NCBI GenBank assembly: GCA_022606425.2
Contig: JAHDVF020001501.1
Span: forward strand, 496,001-560,000
DNA: 64,000 bases
Source: Lepidostoma basale
Lineage: Eukaryota; Arthropoda; Insecta; Trichoptera; Lepidostomatidae
Reading direction: 5' to 3'
Part shown: piece after piece, positions 35,255 to 45,183 of the stretch
How the letters are laid out: each line of letters opens with the position of its first letter
Position numbering within the stretch: the stretch's first letter is position 1
Notes under the pieces: generated by a model
The model's database searches: none
Seen by the model: the letters and a program-made list of their open reading frames with translations, nothing else
What the model was told of the DNA's origin: nothing
Translations under genes and position numbers: made by a program

Positions 35255-35400
35255 TTTCATGTATCACAATCGTATTTTTATTTTACGCGACAGCTGCTTC
35301 GTCAACCTATGTTGACATCATCAGGTGTTACAATAATATTTCAAATGTCAAATTTTTGTGATTTTTCGAACCTTAATGTATATTTGTTCCAATGTCAATT
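35255..35400 (-). ncRNA. HH-E repeat with hammerhead-like motif
   Basis: The motif at about 35284-35330 reads CAC, CUGAUGA, U, a perfect 6-bp stem II (GUCAAC-AUAG-GUUGAC), GAAG (last A of GAAA changed), CAGCUGU, C, GCG. The core CUGAUGA is exact. The palindrome in other copies is ACAGCUGU. Confidence 0.5.
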
Positions 35401-35539
35401 TGAATAATTTCTTTGATATAATTTTGAAGTTCTTGCTGGAGTTGAGTTAGGTCCCTAATTATTTTAATTAAAAGAAAGGTTATAAATAATCACAGCTTAT
35501 TCCCCATTAGTATATAGTACATTAAAAACTTTTCCTCTT

Positions 35540-35650
35540 TATTTGACATTTTGATATATTATTGTAACACCTGACAATGTCAACATAGGTTGAGGAAACA
35601 GCTGTCGCGTTTACATGTGTATTACAATCGCGGTTTGCAACCCTAAATAA
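35540..35650 (+). ncRNA. HH-E repeat, inverted partner
   Basis: The motif from about 35566 reads CAC, CUGACAA (G8 changed to A), U, GUCAAC-AUAG-GUUGAG, GAAA, ACAGCUGU, C, GCG. It is the mirror of the copy at 35284-35330, about 240 bp away. Confidence 0.48.
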
Positions 35651-35699
35651 ATAAATATTTAAATTTTATAAATTAAAACACTGTTTTGATGCATCACGA

Positions 35700-35800
35700 T
35701 TTATTTAAATGATTTTGTCGCGACGTCTTTTTCGCCAACCTATGTTGGCCTCATCAAGTGTTACAAATATAAAAAATAAAATTTAAAAATCTATGAAAAC
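35700..35800 (-). ncRNA. HH-E repeat, third copy
   Basis: On the minus strand: CAC, UUGAUGA, G, GCCAAC-AUAG-GUUGGC (6 bp with a compensatory U to C and A to G pair change against the other copies), GAAA, AAGACGU, C, GCG. The compensatory stem II change supports an RNA structure. Confidence 0.5.
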
Positions 35801-36949
35801 ACCTATATATTGTAAATATACTTTTTACCGTGTATTTATTGAAAGAAAACCATTTTATCAGTGTTGATGTGTTTCGAATATCCCTTCAATTTATCAGGTT
35901 TGATGTGTTTTGGTTCCCGTATAACCAGAATGACGAAATATGTTTACCATAATAAATAGGTCTTCTGATGTTTTCCCTCGCTTTATTTCGTGTGTCGATA
36001 GACTTATTGTTGTATTAAATAGAATCACATCGTAGACTTCGTATTCTGCAACTTTCGCAGGCGACAAGGGGAAGCGTGCTTTTTGTTCGCAAAGTCAGTT
36101 TGTTTTTATACTATTTACTCACCTATCAATAAAGCCCGTCTCATACGAATTTATTTCTTTGTGAGCAGTGATTTCGAATCGAAAAAATATTATTCAAATG
36201 ATCTTTTCTCGGTTTTCCCATTCCGTTATGTAATTTATAAAGTCTACAGCGGAGTTAGACAATTTGGGATGTTTACATTAACGGGTGAGGCTGTCTGTAG
36301 GAGGGTTGCGGGGATAGGCCGCGCGGAGAGAGCCGCTCAACTGGATGAGGAGAATAATTGGAAAAGTCTTTCGACTCGCGGCGGGTGGAGATTTATATAT
36401 TTTTATTTCAATTCAAAATCAATCAATCTCCGCGTACGCCGAGCCCATTTCCCTTTATTTACTTTCTTTGCGAGATTGGAAAAACGAAAGGGAATGAAGT
36501 GAAAAAGAAATCAACGCGAGCGGGTAACGAAGGAATCGCGTAATCTCTCTTTACTTGCTTAGTCGCCCGCGCCGGTGGGGTCTTTGTAATCATATTACTC
36601 CGGTAACATGCCGAAACATAATAAAACAGGAAGACGAGAAAATCAAATGATTCCCTGTTTACACTGATTAGAGAGAATTTTCTAGCGAATCGCTGTTAGT
36701 CCCCGGATTGAGCCTCCATTTACGACGATTCGTCACAAAAGCTTAGGCTAATAAGTCTGTCTAATGTGTTTAAAACAAAAACGTTATTTGTGATGTTCAT
36801 AATTTAACATTTTGATTTCGTTTTAAACAAATTCATATAGTCTAAAAAATTTGGGTTTAAAAATAAACGAATGAAAACGTTGTTTTTTTATAAATTGTAT
36901 TATATTTTAAGAGAATAACATCTTACGCTAAGTTAAGATTTTTACATTT
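35801..36949. other. no recognised feature; GC-richer patch
   Basis: Low-copy DNA. A patch at 36270-36600 has a 139-codon frame from 36083 with no motif and strong compositional bias. I do not call it. An HH-A arm remnant may start near 36865. Confidence 0.35.
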
Positions 36950-37430
36950 GTTAACGCAAAGGCAAAACCAACATCACTTCAAAATTATATCAAAGAAATT
37001 ATTCAAATTGACAGAGGAACAAATACACATAAAGGTTCGAAAAATCACGAATATTTGACATTTGATATATTATTGTAATACCTGATGATCAGTGGCGGTA
37101 CTCCCATGAAGCCCAGTAGCCCGGCTTGCGTAAGACATTTAGAATCAAAGCCCCCAAATCTAAGTAATCGTGCCCCCGCATAAACAAACAACCCACCAAA
37201 TCACCTTCCAACAATGTTCCCATCAGACGTAAGAGGAATAGCCACAAGAACTGAACCTCTGTAAGCCAGAAGAGGCTTTGCTTCAATATTTCTTACGCAA
37301 GCCGGGCTTCTGGGCTTCTATGGGAGTACCGCCACTGCTGATGATGTCAACATAGGTTGACGAAACAGCTGTCGCAAAAAATAAAAATACAATTTTGATA
37401 CTCATACATAAAACAAAGTTTTTCTATTTA
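36950..37430 (+). repeat. HH-E repeat interrupted by a hAT MITE
   Basis: The left part ends at CUGAUGAU (37082-37089). The right part resumes after the target duplication with GUCAACAUAGGUUGAC, GAAA, ACAGCUGU, C, GC. Removing the insert and one duplicate restores the same motif as at 35.3 kb. Confidence 0.75.
37090..37337. mobile_element. hAT-type MITE, 248 bp, 8-bp target duplication
   Basis: Terminal inverted repeats start CAGTGGCGGTACTCCCATG and match over roughly the first 45 bp on both sides. The 8-bp duplication CTGATGAT at 37082-37089 and 37338-37345 is the hAT hallmark, as are the CAGTGGCGG ends. No transposase. Inserted exactly into a hammerhead-like core. Confidence 0.9.
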
Positions 37431-37794
37431 ACAGTTTACAACATTTTTTAAATTTAATTTAAACAAAATATCATCATTGCATCGTTCTTCAATCAATATT
37501 AAAAATTTGCTTCTGGGGACGAGCCTGCCAGCAAAATAGAGAAGACAACTATCTGCACAGCCACCTAGCCATTGAAACTAGTGCCGAAATTTCCAATATA
37601 TTAGCAACGGTGAAAAGTTTAAAAGCTTTTTTTCTAGAAATTGGCTAGTTATTTCGCTTTTTTACTTTGACTATGAACGACTCTTAGGGGGTACTACAAT
37701 TCTGTAAAATTCCACCCCGAAGTCAATATCTTATGTTGTGCCCTCTCCTTGTTAGCAATAAATAGAAATAACTAAATATTATTTGAACGATCTT
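37431..37794. other. no recognised feature
   Basis: AT-rich, low-copy. Nothing recognised. Confidence 0.4.
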
Positions 37795-38045
37795 TTTTTA
37801 ATATCTTCTTCTTTCGGTGCCGTATCAGGTCCTCCCAACGTTGGCGATCACTACAGCAAAGACATCTCTATCCCGCGCCACTTGGAACGGTTCTGAACTA
37901 TTCTTATTTCTGTCCACTCTTTGATGTTCTGCAGCCAGGACAGCTGCCTTCTACCAACTCCCTCCAACGTCCCTCTACTTTACCCATTAATATATATCGA
38001 AGGAGGTGGTATGTTTCTCCCCTTAGCTCATGACCCATTTTTTTT
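37795..38045 (-). mobile_element. NLR-2 non-LTR fragment, diverged
   Basis: The minus strand reads as a decayed LRGGRWRQLSWLQNIKEWTE, then IANVGRT end and a GAAGAAG tail. Related to 48290-48690 at lower similarity. Confidence 0.65.
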
Positions 38046-38629
38046 ATATAAGAACGCTTATTTATTTTCTCAGCAAGCAGCATAAACTCAATATAAATTA
38101 ATTAAAAATTAAAACAGTTAACAATATCATAGAGAAGAAACTAGGAAACTATCGTAGAATAAGATAAACATTAGCCATAATAAAAGTTTATAAGTTGGAG
38201 AGATTACAGCAAATGTGAAGTCTTAATTTGAAAACCGATACAGTTTCCGGGTCGAGAGCGGATACTACGGCGGACGTCGCGATGTTGATGGCAGAGCATG
38301 GTAATTTTCTTATTCGGACGGCCATTCTTCGGAAGCTTCGTCGATTACCGCATGCTACGAAATGCGAACGACGAGGCATTCCAAATTACTAGAAAACACA
38401 CGAGAGAATTTGTCTCCGCTGCTTTTCCGCAAGAAACTTTTTGTAGCCGGATTCATTTTTGTACTGAATGCAAACACGGAAACGCAATTACTCTCCGTTT
38501 AGATGTATGATACATATAAACGAGTTTTGTGTAAGTACGGAATGAGACAATAATAACGTCTGCATATTTATACTTGCAAATTTTGTCCGTGATTTTAGAT
38601 ATTTGGTTTTGAACTAGTGGTTTTACTGA
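38046..38629. other. no recognised feature
   Basis: A complex patch at 38210-38500 has open frames on both strands (63 and 70 codons) without motifs or splice sites. Possibly conserved non-coding. Confidence 0.3.
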
Positions 38630-38816
38630 AATTTAATTGTATCTCCATAGAGACGAAGATGCAAACTGGAAACTGAATATGGTTGATCAAGGTTTTTACA
38701 GGACTTAGGACCTGTCATTGGTTGGGTTAAGCGCATGCTTTATGTAATTACAACATTCCCCATTCCACATATTTTCTTTATGACCATGTAAGACAAATTT
38801 TTGGAGGTTGTATATA
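38630..38816. repeat. FB-K half element cut by mariner
   Basis: From TTGTATCTCCATAGAGACG through GACCTGTCATTGGTTGGG to GTTGTATATA, where the mariner terminal repeat begins. The other half is not found after the mariner. Confidence 0.68.
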
Positions 38817-39965
38817 TTAGGTCCTTACATATGAAATTGGCGTTTTGCCGCACTGGCAACTTTGATCTCAAATATCTTCTCTTTGGTTAGGAATTCCAAA
38901 TTAAAATTTATACAGCTATTTACTCAAGTATTTGTGTTTTGAAAATTATAATTCATTTGTTTTTTCCTCAATTGTTTTTTTTCTTTGCGTCACTTAGTTT
39001 ACAAAATGGAAAACTATATCGCGTTATTTACGAGTACGAGTTCCACCGTGGCACCAGTGCTGCAGAAACGGCTCGAAGGATTAATGGTGTGTATGGCGAC
39101 GGTGCCGCAAAAGAAAACACAGTGCATTTTTGGTTCCAACGTTTTCGTTCTGGAAATTTCGACCTGCAGAACAAGCCCCGTGGACGGCCGGAGACCAAAG
39201 TTGATAATGAAGAATTGAAGGCTATTGTGGAAGCGGATCCATCGCAAACCACGTCCGAGTTAGCTGCAGGCTGCGGTGCTAGTGATAAAACTGTTTTAAT
39301 CCACTTGAAGCAAATTGGGCAGGTGAAAAAGCTTGAAAGGTGGGTACCTCACGAATTGAGTGAAGCAAATCAACAAACGCGCGTTGACTGCTGCGTTGCA
39401 TTACTCAACCGGCACAATAATGAAGGGATTTTGAATCGAATCATTACCTGTGATGAAAAGTGGATCCTGTATGATAATCGGAAGCGCTCATCGCAATGGC
39501 TGAACCCTGCCGAACCAGCCAAACCATGCCCCAAGCGAAAATTGACTCCAAAAAGTTACTTGTGAGCGTTTGGTGGACTAGTGCTGGTGTCGTTCACTAC
39601 AGTTTTCTTAAATCTAGCCAGACGATTACGGCAGATGTCTATTGTCAGCAACTGCAAACCATGATGGAAAAGCTAGCTGCTAAACAACCGAGGCTGGTTA
39701 ATCGCTCTAGGCCACTGCTGCTTCATGATAACGCTAGACCACACACTGCACAACAGACGGCTACCAAATTAGAAGAGCTTCAATTGGAATGTCTAAGACA
39801 TCCACCGTAGTCTCCGGACCTTGCCCTAACAGATTTTTTTTTTTTTCGAAATTTGGATAACTTCTTGCAAGGGAAAAAATTCAACTCCGATGGGGCATGT
39901 GTGTTAATTAAAAAATCATCAAAAATTAATGTTTTCGAAGAATTTGTTTCATGATTTAAAGTCTG
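38817..39965 (+). pseudogene. mariner transposase, second copy, frameshifted and 3'-truncated
   Basis: Same mariner as at 4331-5191, opposite orientation. It begins with TTAGGTCCTTACATATG next to TA. The start region (ATG at 39006) has a 4-nt deletion relative to the other copy, putting the Met out of frame. Helix-turn-helix, WVPHEL and ITCDEKW (first Asp) follow. One A is missing in the run after LTP (five instead of six), causing a -1 frameshift. The next frame then gives LLHDNARPHTA (second Asp) to RHPP, where YSPDLA has become stop-SPDLA. The third Asp lies 35 residues after the second (34 between), the D,D34D spacing of mariner. The 3' inverted repeat is absent. Dead. Confidence 0.93.
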
Positions 39966-40375
39966 CGACTAACGTGTAACAATACACGAATGTGTACATG
40001 TTGAATCCCTGCGATTTAAGCTTCTTTCCAAAGGGGTTCGGTTTCCCCCGGCGCCCTCAAATTATCCTTTGGTTTTCCTCCCCTCCCGGATAAATACACT
40101 CTTGACGGCAACACTCGCATGTTGATACAATGAATTCATATGAAAACACATTAATCTTCCGGCCGACAGAGCAAGCGGCGCGGCACAGTGTTATGTTCGC
40201 TGGATTTTTTTATTTATTTTTTCACAGGACCATAAATTTGGACATCACCGCAACCCCCACGCGTTTCGGCTTCACCGTAGTCTACTAAATTATTGTCATA
40301 GTTACACTCAAATATGTTCTTATTACAATGCGCTGCCATTTTTTATATATTTACATTATCATACAATAATACAAA
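39966..40375. other. no recognised feature
   Basis: A low-copy, GC-richer stretch at 40000-40290 with no frame or motif that I trust. Confidence 0.35.
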
Positions 40376-40800
40376 CAAACAAACCATCACGCCGTTTCCC
40401 CGCAGGGGTAGGCAGAAAGAATGAACGGCCACACTACTCATCCTGACAAACCTCTCTAGCTTCCTCCACATTGATACAACGAATCATACAAGCACGTCGA
40501 TTCCTCCGACTTCTAACATGACCAACCTTTAAAAATTGATTAATTTGGTCATGCCATGTTTTCCTCGGTCTGCCTCGACTCCGTACTCCATTTACATCAT
40601 TAACATATACTTTCTTAATCATTCTTTCTCTATTCATGCGTTCCATGTGTCCGAACCACCGCAGCGATCCTTTCATAATTTTGTTCATAATACCTTCTTG
40701 CGCTCTACATTCCTTTCTTATCAGCATTTGAGATTCTGTCGTATATCGTTCTACCACACATAAGTCTTAGGGACGCATTTATTCTGCTTTCTTCTGCCAG
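40376..40800 (-). mobile_element. RTE-1 fragment, TTTG-tail subfamily
   Basis: Open for 107 codons: MVERYTTESQ, ECRAQEGIMNKIMKGSLRWF, NGVRSRGRPRKTWHDQI, LKVGHVRSRRNRRACMIRC. The tail is CAAA repeats (TTTG on the coding strand). A frameshift at the extreme end disrupts the GETA terminus. Confidence 0.9.
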
Positions 40801-40807
40801 ATCCGTG

Positions 40808-41006
40808 CTTTTTTTTCGAGGTGCCAACTTCGATTAATAATAATAATAATAATAATAAATTATTAAATTGTTTCAAATATTTTTTTTTGTATCTTTAATA
40901 TGTAAATAAAAACATCCTAAATTTCCAAAATGATTCATTTTTATTTTCCTAGAAAAAAAACGCCCTCCAAAAATGACATGAAAATCGGCTTAAGTTACCT
41001 TAAATT
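40808..41006. repeat. direct repeat, left copy (about 190 bp)
   Basis: Begins TTTTTCGAGGTGCCAAC, has AAT repeats, then GTATCTTTAATATGTAAAT and GACATGAAAATCGGC. The second copy is at 41779-41966 in the same orientation. Confidence 0.75.
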
Positions 41007-41015
41007 ATATTATTG

Positions 41016-41132
41016 CGTAAATTCTTCACCAGACTAAAGTCAGTCAAAATCACACTGTCATCGCCGAGAACCGAACCCGGTACGGTGTGGAAGACAGAGT
41101 TGTTACCAATCTGCTACGAAGGTTATCTGTAT
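41016..41132 (-). repeat. SINE-1 5' fragment
   Basis: On the minus strand, a mutated A/B box region (GGTTCGGTTCTCGGCGATG) and TGATTTTGACTGAC body. Only the tRNA-like head and start of the body are present. Confidence 0.7.
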
Positions 41133-41159
41133 TGGAAATTAAAGCTACCTGTATTATTG

Positions 41160-41590
41160 CATGTCGTGTTGTTATAGTCATGGTGTCGAGAATGCATGAG
41201 GTATGCAAGTCAAATGATTTAATGATGAATGTCGATAAGTCAAAGGTGATGGTTTTTGAAAGGGAAGAGAAAATAACAGTTTGTAATATAAGTGTGAACG
41301 AAGAGACCTTGGAACAGGTGAGGGAATTTGTGTATTTAAGTAGCATGTTCACAGCAGATGGCCGAACGGATAGTGACGTCGAAAGAAGGGTTGGTGCGGG
41401 TAACAAAGTGAAAGGAGCTTTAATAAAAGTTATTGGAAACAAGAATCTATCAATGAAAGCGAAAACGGCCGTCCACAATGGACTTCTGATCCCATCCTTA
41501 ATGTATGGAAGCAAAGCAAGGAACTGGCAGAAGAAGGATGAAAGCAGAATAAATGCGGTAAAGATGATGTCCGAGACATTTTTTCACCCC
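41160..41590 (+). mobile_element. RTE-1 fragment, more 5' segment
   Basis: Reaches further upstream than other copies: MHEVCKSNDLMMNVDKSKVM and VFEREEKITVCNISVNEETL, then EQVREFVYLSSMFTADGRTD and on to LMYGSKARNWQKKDESRINA. The NVDKSKVMVF segment lies just after the expected catalytic YADD box, which is not preserved here. The 3' end is lost. Confidence 0.88.
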
Positions 41591-41778
41591 TAACTTTTTT
41601 ATTTAACAAACGCTTCTTTGCTGACTTTTTTTTTTCAAAGTCCACCATTTTGTTATTTATCCATGAAATTTAACTTCTGTAGTTCCGACCAGAATGACAT
41701 GTCTTTAGATTAAGAATTTTCAAGAATTTTTGATTTCAGATAACATCAAGAGCCAAAATCACCCGGGCCACCCACGCG

Positions 41779-41966
41779 CTTTTTTTTCGAGGTGCCAACT
41801 TTGATTAATAATAATAATAATAATATACTACAAAAAATTCAAAATATTTTTTTTGTATCTTTAATATGTAAATAAAAACATCATAAAATTACAAAACGAT
41901 TCAATTTTATTTTCCTACAAAAAAACGCCCCCCAAAAAAGACATGAAAATCGGCATAAGTTACCAG
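41779..41966. repeat. direct repeat, right copy
   Basis: Matches 40808-41006 along its length with scattered differences. Followed directly by a SINE-1 3' fragment. The pair brackets RTE-1 and SINE pieces in LTR-like fashion, but there is no LTR signature (TG...CA ends, primer site). Confidence 0.72.
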
Positions 41967-41971
41967 ACCTA

Positions 41972-42092
41972 CCTTAATGGCGATAGATAACTACCTATCA
42001 GATGTCATGAAAATCAATATAAAACGATTTACATCAATTTGGCTCGCGTTGTAATGATGTAAAGAACTATTCATAATAATAATAATAATATT
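41972..42092 (+). repeat. SINE-1 3' fragment
   Basis: Body from AATGGCGATAGATAACTACC to GTAATGATGTAAAGAAC and an AAT tail; the tRNA-like head is missing. Confidence 0.78.
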
Positions 42093-42179
42093 TATTATTT
42101 TTATAAATATTATTATCACTATCTTAAAACCCTTAATATTCTTTTTTTAAGGAAGCAAAACCGTAGCAAATATGTCATG

Positions 42180-42345
42180 ATGAAATTAATCAAATTTTAA
42201 AGTGTAGCTTTGTTAGATGTCAGAAGTATCTACGTGCGTGTATGACTAGCTATATGGATGTGGAGGAAACTAGAGAGGTGTGTCAGGATAAAGCAGTGTG
42301 GCGTTCTGCATACCCTTCCGAGAAAACGGCGTGATAAATTGTTAT
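42180..42345 (+). mobile_element. RTE-1 3' fragment, TTG-tail subfamily
   Basis: Encodes CVKYLRACMTSYMDVEETRE-like sequence and VCQDKAVW, a short deletion, then YPSEKTA-stop and a TTTGTTG-like tail. Confidence 0.78.
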
Positions 42346-42786
42346 TTTTGTTGTATTTGTTTGTATTGTTATATACCGTTTATACAAGAAAAAATATTAT
42401 TGTTGGAGATAATAACTTCATGTATTTTTTTAGAAAAAATGGAATATGACATTGCAACGACATCTCTTACTGTCGACCTGCTGCTTTACTCCAATACACC
42501 CATCTACACCCTCCCTTACGTCCATACTTATTACATTGTATATCTCAACCCCCATTCAAGATCACCGACCCACACCCAAGGTCACACCCTTCGCGCTCGC
42601 TTTCGCACCCTTGACCAACTGGCCCCCAAAACAGATTGTCAACTATTTGAAGGCAATAACAAACTGAATTTTCTCATGCTCCGAATATTACAGAAGCGAG
42701 AGTGCTACGTAAATATTTTTGTGCTATTCGCGTGCTTTTTGAACGATTAACCCCGAATAACAATTGTCTTTCTTGCTCGTCTTTAT
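42346..42786. other. no recognised feature
   Basis: Two overlapping plus-strand frames (150 and 73 codons) start around 42298-42446 in low-complexity, proline/threonine-coding CA-rich sequence (CACCCATCTACACCCTCCC). No motif; not called. Confidence 0.35.
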
Positions 42787-43015
42787 ATAACGAACTAACT
42801 AACTAACCATCACGCCATCTCCCGAAGGCGATGGCAGAAAGAATGGACTGCCACACTTTTCTTTTCTGATATATTTCTCTTGCATCCTCAACATTCATAC
42901 ATCGTTTCATTTGAATCATACACAGAGTATCGACACTTTCGTTTAAAAGATCTCATTTCTACTGCATTTGTTCTACTTTATCCTCATTCTTCTTTTGCCA
43001 GTTCCATGCTATTTT
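42787..43015 (-). mobile_element. RTE-1 fragment with internal deletion
   Basis: Minus-strand terminus (CTAA repeat) to the RCMNVEDAREIYQ segment, then a jump to the LMYGSEAWNWQKKNEDKV-like region. Roughly 100 codons are missing between. Confidence 0.8.
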
Positions 43016-43861
43016 GTCTTAAGAATCCAAGAAGGTACATGTGACACGTTATGGAGTATGAGTGATTTATCTAGAGTTTCGATGAAATACTTATTTTGTG
43101 CATGTATTTTTATGTAATATATTTTTTTTCAATAGATGCGAACATTATAGGAAAACATAAAAAATCTTAAAAAAACAGCATTTTTTTTAAAAAGACTACC
43201 AAGGATTTAAATCAATGGTATAAACCAGCATAAAAAATATTTATTGAGGTATGGAAGTTATTAAAAGCAATGTTTACGAATTCTAGCTAAAAGTCAAACC
43301 GATATATTCAATTTTAATTAAGAATAAAACTGTTTTCAACGATCTTATTACATATTCATTATTCATCACAAAATTTAAACCGTATTATTTATAAAAAACA
43401 ACTTAATTAAATCGACATGTTAAATAAAATAACTCCTAGGGAAAAATATTAAAATTTCTCTGTTTGTTTTGAATATTGAATATTTAATTTCAAGGACTTT
43501 CTGGAAAAAAGTTCCTCAGGTAAAGGAAAAAGTTTTAAATTTTAATAAACGAATTTCAAATTCAAACAAGGTAGCCAGCAGAGATGTTTGTTCGCGGCGC
43601 GCTTCATTGGAGCCCCTCCGAACAAAAACTATCCGAGCTGGTACCTTTGGTTCCTGGGCATCACAAAAATTAAGAATATTCTTACAAGTACACGCCAACT
43701 TGGATATACTCGTATATCTAAAATTTGTAAAGACCTTTATTAGAAGATTAATGCTAGCCTGGTGATTCATTTCTGAGCTTAAATGAAATCTCGAATCCGT
43801 TTATATAATATTTATAAAAAAACTTTGGAATTTGAAAAATAACACTGTATTTTCCTTCTTC
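43016..43861. other. no recognised feature
   Basis: AT-rich. A 98-codon frame from 43469 overlaps an 84-codon minus frame, neither with motifs. Confidence 0.35.
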
Positions 43862-44060
43862 TTCTTCTTTTAATAGATTTGAAGATCTGTGGAACAGAAA
43901 TCATGTCTCGTCGGATGATGAGATCCAGCTGTCTCTCCATCTCTTCGGCGGTCTTACAGGGGGCGGTGTCCGGATGGGATTTCATAAGCGGCTGTATATG
44001 CAAGTCTGTCGCCATCCATTTGGGCTACATGATCTCTCCAGTATCTTTTTGGGGGATGTG
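43862..44060 (-). mobile_element. NLR-3 non-LTR fragment
   Basis: On the minus strand: RDHVAQMDGDRLAYTAAYEI, PSGHRP, a decayed GRPPKRWRDS..S, and a GAAGAAGAAG tail. Same order as 17815-18205. Confidence 0.68.
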
Positions 44061-44740
44061 GTTAAGTTAAAAGCATAGGAGGTTTCAGCGTTTATCGCAG
44101 GTCACAAGTAATCATACATTAACAGTATTATGTACTCGTGATGGAGCGTGCGCCTGGACGTCGATAGCAGCTGGGGCTGATGGCTCACTGGGCAGTAGCG
44201 TCGGTCGGCGGGAGCGAAGACTCGTCGGAAGTTACGCGGCGTAGCAGTGTAGACGGTTGCGTAGCTCGGTAGGAGGGTCGGAGGTTTTTCGTACGAGACT
44301 TGATGGCGTAGACTCGTGTCGGTTAGAAGTCGCAAGAAGGAATACTGTCCATGGTGGTCGGCTGTACCGCTTTTATATGCTTTGCTTCCATTTTTACACG
44401 ATGCTCTGCTCTAGTGACCTAGTGACCTGTGTGAATAAAATCTGGGCCCCGATTCGTCACTTTTGATAAGGACGTTTTCGGCTATTCGTGTAATATATTT
44501 CATCATGAAATATGCCGATTCAGCAGTCGAAGTCCGCTTATATGGGTTATGCATTTAACCCCGACATCTTCTTCTGGATCTACTCCACTGAACGATATCC
44601 TCTATTTCGCAAGTTTTTCTTATGTTTACGTTGCGGACACGATCTCGGGAGAGTTTTTCCAGTAATTGATCTTAGGACCTTCATATTTTCCACTTTAATT
44701 TATTAAATATCTTTATACAGTAAAAATAAAAATAATAAAA
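44061..44740. other. no recognised feature; GC-richer island
   Basis: The island at 44130-44340 is GC-richer (GATGGAGCGTGCGCCTGG...). Open frames on both strands lack motifs. It may be a conserved element or the end of an unknown repeat. Confidence 0.3.
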
Positions 44741-44830
44741 CACGATAATGTTTCGGAGGCGACTTCCGTTTTCAAGTGTGAAATGTGTACACCTGAAGAT
44801 GGAGGTTACCTTAAAAAAATTACCATGTTT
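44741..44830. ncRNA. HH-C head-to-head motif pair
   Basis: Minus strand (44741-44781): CUUGAAA-like decayed core, stem II remnants, GAAAC, AUUAUCGUG. Plus strand (44788-44830): ACAC, CUGAAGA, U, GGAGG-UUA-CCUU, then the GAAA is lost. Only a few bases separate the two, forming an inverted pair. Confidence 0.42.
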
Positions 44831-44849
44831 TAATATTTTTATTGTTTAT

Positions 44850-45183
44850 ATTTGAATAACTTTTTGGAAACATTGTATTTTCACAACACTTTTTTCCACT
44901 TTTCACAAACATGTTTCAGGACACAAACTTCCCTTCTTCAGTGTTTGAATTTTATCAGTAAAATGATGTTGAGTTCTTACTTATATAATCAAAGACGAGT
45001 GAAAAAGTGAAGGCGGGGAAATTTTTAATTTAGCGGCAGGTTAAATTGTTGTTTTGTTGGAATTATCAGACTGGGGAAATCAATTAATTATGGGACTAGA
45101 AGTTAAGTTTAGTTGGTTGTTTATAATATCGTGTTTACAAGAGGTGTTGTAAAAATACAATGTTTCCAAAAAGTTATTCAAAT
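44850..45183. repeat. HH-G element with 40-bp terminal inverted repeats
   Basis: Ends match at 39 of 40 positions (ATTTGAATAACTTTTTGG...). Near the left end, the minus strand at 44904-44947 carries ACA, CUGAAGA, a stem II that pairs AGGG with UCCU, GAAA, ACAUGU, U, UGU. ACA/UGU can form stem I. Here stem II pairs directly next to the core, unlike other families. 334 bp, no frame. Confidence 0.6.

Noticed and set aside
36083..36502. 139-codon ORF
   Set aside because: Low-complexity composition without a recognisable motif; ORFs of this length occur by chance in a 64 kb window.
40808..41966. LTR retrotransposon with 190-bp LTRs
   Set aside because: No TG...CA ends, primer-binding site, polypurine tract, or gag/pol frame between the repeats.
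42298..42750. 150-codon ORF starting in the RTE-1 tail
   Set aside because: It begins in a retroelement end and runs through CA-rich simple sequence; no domain.
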